Shown one piece after another: positions 7,461-12,867 of a stretch of DNA of 12,867 nucleotides (position 1 is the first letter of the stretch; every line of letters begins with the position of its first letter). The stretch comes from M2408 sp044348665. GTDB taxonomy: Bacteria > Bacteroidota > Bacteroidia > Flavobacteriales_D > Crocinitomicaceae. The position numbers and the translations under genes were made by a program. The stretch lies in the NCBI GenBank assembly GCA_044348665.1, contig JBIKSI010000105.1:1-12867 (forward strand), read 5' to 3'. Under the pieces are notes generated by a model. The model searched no databases, was not told the DNA's origin, and saw only the letters and a list, made by a program, of their open reading frames with translations.

Positions 7461-8384
7461 ATGAAGACAATTAATAAAATTATTGCTATTTGTTTTGTAT
7501 TATTTACGACAAATTCGTTTTTTGCACAGCAAGACGAGCAAGCAAGTATGTATATGTTTAATCCCTTACATTATAACCCTGCTTATGCAGGTACCAGAGG
7601 AGATTTAAGTGTTGTAGGTGTTTTTCGTTCGCAATGGATAGGAATAAAAGGCGCACCAGTTTCACAATTCTTGTCGGCTCATGCTCCACTATCTTTCAAA
7701 AATATGTCTGCAGGAATTAATTTAAGTAACGATAAAATTGGGGCAAGAAATAGAACTTGCTTTTATGGAAATTATGCTTATACCTTAAAATTTAAGAATC
7801 ATACATATTTAAATTTAGGTCTTTCTGCAGGAGGTGACTTAATGGCAACAGATTATGCTAAATTGGTTGCAAAAGATCCAAATGAGGTGGAGGTAAATAA
7901 TACCTTTAGTCAAACTACATTTAACATTGGAACTGGTGCCTATTACTATGGCGAAAAATTTTATATTGGATTAAGTTCGCCTAGAGTTCTTGAAACGAAA
8001 CTTGAAAAAGATAATGTCACCATTGCACAAGCATATACGAGAAGACATTTTTTCCTAGCGGCTGGATATGTAAAGGAAATCAATTCCATGTTGGATATTA
8101 AATCTAGTTTTGTAGTTAAAATGACTCCGAATGCTCCTCTAACTGTTGATTTAAATGTAAATGCCTTTTATGGTAAAAAATATTGGGCTGGTGTAATGTA
8201 TCGTTACAATGAGTCGATTGGAGTAAATTTGGCTTACCAATTAAAAGAATCTTTTATGTTTGGTTATGCATACGATTTCCCGATTAATGGCTTAAGTACA
8301 GTGAAAAATGCAGGTTCGCACGAAATTATGTTAACTTATGATTTCAATAAAAACAGAGCATTTGCTTCTCCACGTTATTTTTAA
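7461..8384 (+). CDS. PorP/SprF-family type IX secretion outer-membrane protein
   Basis: The 307-residue product has a signal peptide ending FFAQQ (about residues 1-22). It then shows the family signature: QASMYMFNPLHYNPAYAG at 27-44, followed by FRSQWIGIKGAP (55-66). The rest alternates amphipathic strands rich in aromatic residues, as expected of an outer-membrane beta-barrel, and ends in a C-terminal aromatic (PRYF). Family members include Porphyromonas PorP and Flavobacterium SprF. SprF is needed for secretion of the adhesin SprB and is encoded just downstream of it. Here the gene begins 19 nt after the stop of the giant type B CTD protein, the same order, so it is most likely that protein's dedicated secretion or attachment partner. 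It is probably a paralogue specific to this adhesin and not the core PorP, because core T9SS genes are absent; I therefore give no symbol. Confidence 0.93.
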   Translation: MKTINKIIAICFVLFTTNSFFAQQDEQASMYMFNPLHYNPAYAGTRGDLSVVGVFRSQWIGIKGAPVSQFLSAHAPLSFKNMSAGINLSNDKIGARNRTCFYGNYAYTLKFKNHTYLNLGLSAGGDLMATDYAKLVAKDPNEVEVNNTFSQTTFNIGTGAYYYGEKFYIGLSSPRVLETKLEKDNVTIAQAYTRRHFFLAAGYVKEINSMLDIKSSFVVKMTPNAPLTVDLNVNAFYGKKYWAGVMYRYNESIGVNLAYQLKESFMFGYAYDFPINGLSTVKNAGSHEIMLTYDFNKNRAFASPRYF

Positions 8385-8396
8385 TATTTTTACATC

Positions 8397-10580
8397 ATGA
8401 ATTTAATATCATTAGTTACTTTTTGTTTTCTTTTTTCCATCTTTTCATTTGCTCAAAAGATGAATGTTAAGGATGTTAGAAAAGGAGATAAATCAAAAGA
8501 AGGGAAGGTTGTTTTTGTTAAAAAAGCAGATGAGTACTATAATTCTTATAGGTATGCAGATGCCAAAAAAATATACAATGAATTAATTTTTGTGTATGAA
8601 ATCGATGTAAATAAAAACATTACCGTTTATCGTCAGGCTGCTACAACTGGAATTAAAACGAATGATTATTGGTTTACTGAAAAGGTAAACGAAAAAATTA
8701 AAACTTCTGAGAATATGAATTTTGATGATGCATATAATATGTTTATGCTTCATTTATTTCTTGGACAATATGATAAGTTAGGAGATATCTTAACGTTGGA
8801 CATTGTCAAAAATGCAACTGGTCCCAAAAAGGATATATTGACAGCTTATGAAAAAGAATTGCCATGGGTAAATTTGTTAAAAGATACAACAGGTTCAACT
8901 ATTCAATTTTCTAGCTTCAATTCAGGTTTGGGGGATTTTGGTCCAGTTATTCATCCAAACGGAATCAGTTTCAGTTCAAAAAGAAATGAAGTCCTTAAAA
9001 AGTCCGTCTATGATAATGGAAACTATTTGGATCAGTTTATTTATGATACAAAAACTAAAACCGTAAGTGAACTAAAAAATGTTCAAACCAAGCAACATGA
9101 TGGTGCATCCTATTACGATCAAACGAATCAAGTTTGGTATTATTCAAAAAATCATAAAGCTGAGAAAGCAAATGCATTAACAACCACAGGTATCTTTATT
9201 TATGATGAAAAAACCAAGGAGGAAATAGAGTTTACATACAATAACAAAGCATTTTTCTTGGCACAACCATTTTATTCTGCTGAAACTAAAACACTATATT
9301 TTAGTTCAAATATGCCAGGTGGATTGGGTAGAGCCGATATTTGGAAAAGTCAATATGAAAATGGAAAATGGTCAAAACCAGTTAACTTGGGACAAGAAAT
9401 AAACACGATCGAAGATGAAATGTTTCCATACTTACAAGATGACAATTTTTATTTTGCAAGTAGTGGAAAAATTGGTTTAGGCGGTTTAGATATTTTTCTT
9501 TCAAAAATGAATGGTAACACAATCGGCAAGGCTCAAAATTTAGGTTATCCTTTAAATTCTTATGGCGATGACTTTTCGTTGGTTTTGCAAGAAGATGGGA
9601 TCAATGGTTATTATACAAATAGTAGGAAGGAATTTTTGTTTGTAGACAATATTTATTCTTTCAAGTTAAATAACCAAGAGATTAATTTCATGGCTACAGT
9701 ACTTGAAAATTTAAAGGGAAATGAGCCTGTGAGAAGAATGCTAGTAGTTGTTAAGGATGAAAAAAACAATGTTGTTGACACACTTGAAACTACTGACGAG
9801 GGAATTTTCAATTTCAAAGCTAAAAAGGATAAAAAATATACTTTTTATTTGGGTAATGATGATTATGAAGACCATGAAGAAATCTTTTCTACATCGAATT
9901 TGAACTCTAATGACACTGTAAAACGAAAAATTTTACTAAATCCTAGAAAAGTTACAGTGCAAACTACAGCCAAAGATTTGGTTTCAGGAGAAGTTTTACC
10001 AAACACCAAAATTCAATTTGTCAATAAAACTACGGGAGAAATTTCAACTACTGAAACAGATGATAAAGGAGTAATCACTATGAAGCTACCCAGAAATCAA
10101 GAGTTTGAAATTTTGGCATCTAAAAAAGGATTTATTGATAAATTGGATTCAATTTCGACAAGAACTAAATCCAATGAATTAGCTAAAGAGTTATTAATTG
10201 AAAAAATTAAGGCTGGTACAACTTTTAAAATTGAAAATGTATTTTATGATTTTGCGAAAGCTACACTGAGACAAGAAAGTAAAATTGAGTTGGATAAATT
10301 AGCGGATTTCTTGTTGAAAAATGACAACATTAAAGTTGAACTAAGTTCTCATACAGATAGTAGAGGAAGTGATGCTGCAAATAAAAAATTGTCACAGGCG
10401 AGAGCGCAAAGTTGTGTAGATTATTTGTTAACGAAAGGTGTTAAAACCGCTAATATTGTGGCGAAAGGTTATGGAGAATCCAAATTGGTGAATCGTTGCA
10501 AAAACAATGTAAAATGTTCTGATGAAGAGCATCAAGCAAATCGACGTACAGAAATCAAAATCTTAAGTATAAAAGAATAA
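8397..10580 (+). CDS. PorE-like TPR / PD40 propeller / CRD / OmpA family protein
   Basis: The 727-residue product has a signal peptide (residues 1-20, ending FSFAQ). TPR-like helices span about 36-150 (ADEYYNSYRYADAKKIYNEL). A PD40/WD40-like beta-propeller spans about 165-425, with blades such as PVIHPNGISFSSKRN, TLYFSSNMPGGLGRADIWKS and FYFASSGKIGLGGLDIFLSK. Two carboxypeptidase-regulatory-like or similar beta domains lie at about 428-600. The OmpA C-terminal domain covers about 606-725, with FYDFAKATLR, HTDSRGSDAANKKLSQARA (652-670) and NRRTE (715-719) supplying the usual Asp and Arg for peptidoglycan binding. This order matches Porphyromonas PorE, a T9SS component. PorE is a lipoprotein, but no lipobox is seen here. 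It starts 12 nt after the PorP/SprF-like gene, so it is probably co-translated. It likely sits in the periplasm, linking the outer-membrane partner to the cell wall. Confidence 0.92.
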   Translation: MNLISLVTFCFLFSIFSFAQKMNVKDVRKGDKSKEGKVVFVKKADEYYNSYRYADAKKIYNELIFVYEIDVNKNITVYRQAATTGIKTNDYWFTEKVNEKIKTSENMNFDDAYNMFMLHLFLGQYDKLGDILTLDIVKNATGPKKDILTAYEKELPWVNLLKDTTGSTIQFSSFNSGLGDFGPVIHPNGISFSSKRNEVLKKSVYDNGNYLDQFIYDTKTKTVSELKNVQTKQHDGASYYDQTNQVWYYSKNHKAEKANALTTTGIFIYDEKTKEEIEFTYNNKAFFLAQPFYSAETKTLYFSSNMPGGLGRADIWKSQYENGKWSKPVNLGQEINTIEDEMFPYLQDDNFYFASSGKIGLGGLDIFLSKMNGNTIGKAQNLGYPLNSYGDDFSLVLQEDGINGYYTNSRKEFLFVDNIYSFKLNNQEINFMATVLENLKGNEPVRRMLVVVKDEKNNVVDTLETTDEGIFNFKAKKDKKYTFYLGNDDYEDHEEIFSTSNLNSNDTVKRKILLNPRKVTVQTTAKDLVSGEVLPNTKIQFVNKTTGEISTTETDDKGVITMKLPRNQEFEILASKKGFIDKLDSISTRTKSNELAKELLIEKIKAGTTFKIENVFYDFAKATLRQESKIELDKLADFLLKNDNIKVELSSHTDSRGSDAANKKLSQARAQSCVDYLLTKGVKTANIVAKGYGESKLVNRCKNNVKCSDEEHQANRRTEIKILSIKE

Positions 10581-10590
10581 ATTTTTAAAT

Positions 10591-10624
10591 TTTTTGATAA
10601 TTTTCAATTTATTCGTAAAATTTG
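10591..10624 (+). promoter_or_regulatory. Weak candidate promoter for the TPR-LytTR pair
   Basis: TTTTTG at 10591-10596 is followed 20 nt later by AAAATTTG at 10617-10624, one base off the Bacteroidota -7 consensus TAnnTTTG. A start near 10631 would leave a leader of about 16 nt before the ATG at 10647. The 66-nt gap (10581-10646) is very AT-rich, so the match may be chance and read-through from the upstream operon is equally possible. No convincing terminator hairpin separates the two units. Confidence 0.3.
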
Positions 10625-10646
10625 TGTTATTTTGCGATTGCAAATT

Positions 10647-11777
10647 ATGAAAAACTTAAACTTTTTGAAATTAATAATTTATTTTATTGTAATTAGTTTT
10701 ACAACAAACTTTTATGCTCAAAAAGAAAATTTAGGAAAATTCAGGAAATTAAATGGCGAGGCTTTTGATCATTTTGAAAAAGATGAAGTAAAATTAGCGG
10801 AAGATAAAGTATATGAATTGTTAGAGTATTCGAAAAATAAAAAAACGAATATTTACATTATCAATGCATATACCTTATTAGGGATCATTAATAAAAATCG
10901 GGCATATTATATTACTTCACTTGAAAATAACTTAAAAGCACTTAATTTAGCTGAGAACATTAAAGATACTGGGCGTATTTCTGCCTGTTTAAATAATATT
11001 GGTACTATTTATCAATTGCAAAATAACTACGAGCAAGCAATAAAGTATTTTTCAAAAAGTTTAGTGATTGAAGATAAAAGGAATAATCCTTTACAAAAAT
11101 CAATTCGTTATTATAATTTAGGCGACAGCTATAAACAACTAGACAGTTTAGATATTGCACTTTCTTATTTTAATAATTCATTAATTATTGAGGAAAAATA
11201 TAAAAATAATGATGGAATTGTCTATGCCTATTTAGGAATTGCGGAAGTTTATTTAGGAATGAAAAACTATTTTCAAGCGAAATTAGTATTAGATAAGATA
11301 AATATCAAATCGGATGAAGGTCAAATTGAAAAAAAGATAATTTTCAATAAATTATTAGGGCGTTATCATCTAGAAACAAATAATTTTGCTGAGGCATTAA
11401 AATTTTTAGACGCCGCTGATGAGCTTTCTCAAAAAAATGAAATCTACAGTTATTTTCTAGATATTTATTTATTGCAAATTGCAGTATATGAAAAACAAAA
11501 TAACATTCTTTCTGCCAATAAGATTTACAAGAAATACATTAGATTAAGTAATGAGCTTAGTAATAGTGAAATAAAAAACAAAATTGATGATTTAAGTTAT
11601 CAAAACGAATTGACAAAAAAGGAATTAGAAATTAAGCTTGTTCTTGAAGAACGTCAATTGGAAAAGGATTTGAGGATTTTTGGTCAAAAAATAACTTGGT
11701 TTGTAATATTCATCTTACTTTTGACAGTTAGTTTAATTTTATTTGGAGTAAAAAGGTTAACAAAAAACAATAAATGA
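10647..11777 (+). CDS. Periplasmic TPR protein with C-terminal membrane anchor (likely sensor partner)
   Basis: The product is 376 residues from the ATG at 10647. An in-frame TTG at 10632 would add five residues (MRLQI) ahead of a ready-made signal peptide, so the ATG is preferred. The signal peptide is residues 1-24 (ending NFYAQ). About six TPR units span residues 37-305, clearest at 111-144 (LNNIGTIYQLQNNYEQAIKYF) and at 151-185. A charged coiled-coil-prone helix covers about 305-345 and one membrane segment 349-368 (WFVIFILLLTVSLILFGV). A short basic tail (KRLTKNNK) follows, consistent with a cytoplasmic C-terminus. In Bacteroidota this layout normally continues into a histidine kinase or HTH domain; here it stops. 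The stop overlaps the LytTR start by 4 nt (ATGA), implying coupled translation and a joint role. The ligand is unknown. Confidence 0.85.
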   Translation: MKNLNFLKLIIYFIVISFTTNFYAQKENLGKFRKLNGEAFDHFEKDEVKLAEDKVYELLEYSKNKKTNIYIINAYTLLGIINKNRAYYITSLENNLKALNLAENIKDTGRISACLNNIGTIYQLQNNYEQAIKYFSKSLVIEDKRNNPLQKSIRYYNLGDSYKQLDSLDIALSYFNNSLIIEEKYKNNDGIVYAYLGIAEVYLGMKNYFQAKLVLDKINIKSDEGQIEKKIIFNKLLGRYHLETNNFAEALKFLDAADELSQKNEIYSYFLDIYLLQIAVYEKQNNILSANKIYKKYIRLSNELSNSEIKNKIDDLSYQNELTKKELEIKLVLEERQLEKDLRIFGQKITWFVIFILLLTVSLILFGVKRLTKNNK

Positions 11778-12565
11778 ATTTTTCAATAAAACAAAAATTA
11801 CTTTTTTCACTAGCTTTTGGTTTTTATCAATTGCTAGTTTCATGGTTTTTTGGTTCCTTTAAATTCTTAAAAAATGAATCAAATGAATTTTTATATTTAT
11901 TTATAATTTTCCTTGTTTTTTCTTTGTTAGAATTTGCCTATTTAAATTTCATTCTAAAAAGTTTGAAAAGAAAAGGATTCAATAAATTACTCTTTTCTGT
12001 TTCTTTTTTAAGTATTGGTCTTTTCGGTAGTAGTCTCATGTGGATTGTTTTCTCTGAAGAAAAGGAGCATTTTTTAATTTTTGTTTCTTCTTTTATCATT
12101 GCTTCCTTCTTGCCTACATTAATTAGTATTCTTTATTTTATTTTTAAAGAAACGGAAGAAAAATTCAGTAAATTAACGAGTATTTCATTAAAAACTAATA
12201 CTGAAGCTAGTTCGGAGGAAGAAAAAGTTTTTCATTTAGAAAATTCTAACGGAAAAATTTTATTGGAGGTTCCAATTAGTAAAATTATTTGTTTTGAGGC
12301 AAATGATAATTATGTTTTAACCTATTATTTAAAAAATGATACAGATTTGGCCAAATCAATGGAACGAATTTCTTTAAAGAAAATTGAAGAGATGTTAAAT
12401 CAAGAATCTGTGGTTTTTAAACGTGTTCATAAATCCTATTTAATTAATCCAACTTATGTCGATGAGGTGAAAGGAAGAGCGCAAGCCTATAAAATTAAAA
12501 TGAATTATTTCAACACTTTGGTACCCGTGTCTCGCTCTTATGATATTAATTCAATAAATAAGTAA
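11774..12565 (+). CDS. Membrane-anchored LytTR-family DNA-binding regulator
   Basis: The product is 263 residues. Four hydrophobic helices at about 8-26, 38-60, 71-93 and 100-124 are followed by a linker and a C-terminal LytTR domain at about 160-258. That domain shows the usual landmarks: ISKIICFEANDNYVLTYY (168-185), a helix SMERISLKKIEEML (195-208), FKRVHKSYLINPTYV (215-229) and the C-terminal VPVSRSY (250-256). LytTR domains bind DNA with a mostly beta fold and are usually joined to a response-regulator receiver. None is present here, so control by phosphorylation of this protein is not expected. The topology puts both ends in the cytoplasm, leaving the DNA-binding domain at the membrane. 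The ATGA overlap with the TPR gene suggests the TPR protein relays a periplasmic signal to it. Its targets are not known; the flanking secreted-protein genes are candidates. Confidence 0.88.
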   Translation: MNFSIKQKLLFSLAFGFYQLLVSWFFGSFKFLKNESNEFLYLFIIFLVFSLLEFAYLNFILKSLKRKGFNKLLFSVSFLSIGLFGSSLMWIVFSEEKEHFLIFVSSFIIASFLPTLISILYFIFKETEEKFSKLTSISLKTNTEASSEEEKVFHLENSNGKILLEVPISKIICFEANDNYVLTYYLKNDTDLAKSMERISLKKIEEMLNQESVVFKRVHKSYLINPTYVDEVKGRAQAYKIKMNYFNTLVPVSRSYDINSINK

Positions 12566-12580
12566 CATTTCACCCCAAAA
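12563..12580. repeat. 18-nt shared intergenic element, copy 2
   Basis: TAACATTTCACCCCAAAA matches copy 1 (945-962) at 17 of 18 positions and in the same orientation. Its first three bases are the stop codon of the LytTR gene. Nearby TGGTGACAA (12586-12594) and TGGTGTCAA (12612-12620) repeat the reverse complement of the TCACC core with variations. It lies about 150 nt upstream of the next secreted-protein gene. Confidence 0.45.
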
Positions 12581-12667
12581 CCTAATGGTGACAAGGTAAA
12601 TCATCAACCTGTGGTGTCAAATTCAAACCGAAAACGACCTATTTTTATTATTAAATATTCATTAACT

Positions 12668-12675
12668 TAATTTTG
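12668..12675 (+). promoter_or_regulatory. Candidate -7 box (TAATTTTG) of the last gene
   Basis: TAATTTTG fits TAnnTTTG exactly and would place a transcription start near 12682, about 34 nt before the ATG. The expected TTTG -33 element is absent from the 17-23 nt upstream window (an AT-only stretch), which would suit an activator-dependent promoter. The box overlaps the left arm of the inverted repeat at 12670-12708. Confidence 0.4.
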
Positions 12676-12708
12676 TTTCAATGTTAAAACACGCTTTGAA
12701 ACCAAAAT
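12670..12708. repeat. Inverted repeat overlapping the -7 box of the last gene
   Basis: The left arm ATTTTGTTTCAA (12670-12681) pairs with TTGAAACCAAAAT (12696-12708), leaving one unpaired C and a 14-nt loop. The 12-bp symmetry could be an operator or, in the transcript, part of a leader hairpin close to the start codon. No T-run follows it, so a terminator is unlikely. Confidence 0.5.
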
Positions 12709-12715
12709 TAAAATC

Positions 12716-12867
12716 ATGAAAAATTTAATCATTTTATTTCTTTTACCCTTGAGTTTGAGTGCTCAATTAACTGTAAATAATACAAGTCACACACCAGCGG
12801 CATTAATAGAAGATATAAGACCGTTGCAAGGCAAATTAGTTATTAACAACTTGATTGTGAATAACTT
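12716..12867 (+). CDS. N-terminus of a secreted protein, possibly choice-of-anchor L
   Basis: Fifty codons are visible before the window ends. They begin with a clear signal peptide (MKNLIILFLLPLSLSAQ) after a short A-rich leader. The mature start, LTVNNTSHTPAALIEDI followed by LVINNLIVNN, resembles the opening of choice-of-anchor L domains: a short strand, a TP-x-x-L-x-x-x-(I/L) helix, then a V-x-N strand. The start of the minus-strand gene at the other end of the window has the same plan (IAINTSQTINQLATQLAGNG then ITVSNVQFRG). Fifty residues are too few to be certain. The preceding promoter elements suggest it has its own regulated transcript. Confidence 0.6.
   Translation, partial: MKNLIILFLLPLSLSAQLTVNNTSHTPAALIEDIRPLQGKLVINNLIVNN

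Larger units (their letters stand above)
12566..12715. promoter_or_regulatory. Regulatory region upstream of the last gene
   Basis: This 150-bp gap contains most of the shared 18-nt element, then two near-identical direct repeats TGGTG(A/T)CAA spaced 26 bp start to start. An imperfect inverted pattern lies within them (TGACA/TGTCA and AGGT/ACCT). The downstream half carries a -7-like box and a long inverted repeat next to the start codon. No T-run follows the upstream inverted pattern, so it is better read as operator-like than as an intrinsic terminator for the LytTR gene. Confidence 0.5.

Noticed and set aside
8397..8456. Lipoprotein signal on the PorE-like protein
   Set aside because: The only Cys in the leader (residue 10, in VTFC) does not fit a lipobox and lies inside the hydrophobic core; the leader ends like a signal peptidase I site.
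10632..10646. TTG start giving five extra residues to the TPR protein
   Set aside because: The ATG at 10647 directly precedes a standard signal peptide, so the upstream TTG adds nothing useful and would put charged and polar residues ahead of it.
10581..10646. Intrinsic terminator after the PorE-like gene
   Set aside because: The T-runs are embedded in generally AT-only DNA and no GC-containing stem precedes them.
12571..12620. Intrinsic terminator after the LytTR gene
   Set aside because: Short stems (TCACC/GGTGA, TGACA/TGTCA) can be drawn but no T-run follows, and the motifs repeat in direct orientation, which fits binding sites better.

Overview
The window looks like a chromosomal piece of a Bacteroidota (Flavobacteriia-like) genome. 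It is AT-rich, most starts follow A/T-rich leaders without a clear Shine-Dalgarno sequence, signal peptides often end in AQ or SQ, and TAnnTTTG-type promoter boxes occur. Above all, it carries type IX secretion system (T9SS) proteins found only in this phylum. No RNA gene, insertion sequence, CRISPR array or phage gene was seen.

Layout. Bases 1-735 (minus strand) hold the N-terminal 245 codons of a secreted choice-of-anchor L protein. A 433-bp AT-rich divergent intergenic region follows. Next come three tightly spaced plus-strand genes (gaps of 19 and 12 nt), very likely one operon. The first is a 2090-residue secreted protein with a beta-helix-like N-terminus, Ig/HYR-like domains, eleven near-identical 85-residue repeats plus one divergent copy, a SprB-type repeat and a T9SS type B sorting domain. 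The second is a PorP/SprF-family outer-membrane protein. The third is a PorE-like TPR / beta-propeller / carboxypeptidase-regulatory-like / OmpA protein. After a 66-nt gap comes a second, two-gene unit: a periplasmic TPR protein with one C-terminal membrane segment, whose stop overlaps by 4 nt the start of a four-TM LytTR DNA-binding protein. The window ends in a 150-nt regulatory region and the first 50 codons of another secreted protein, possibly also choice-of-anchor L.

How the genes may work together. The three-gene operon fits the known pattern in which a type B CTD adhesin travels with its own SprF-like partner and an OmpA-type protein that links the outer-membrane machinery to peptidoglycan. 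The TPR/LytTR pair looks like a split membrane-spanning signalling unit: a periplasmic TPR sensor and a membrane-anchored DNA-binding partner, with no kinase or receiver domain. An 18-nt element (17 of 18 identical) lies both upstream of the giant adhesin and immediately after the LytTR gene, upstream of the last gene. This suggests, as inference only, that the pair controls the secreted proteins on either side of it. That coupling is the most interesting hypothesis here; the individual protein families are known.
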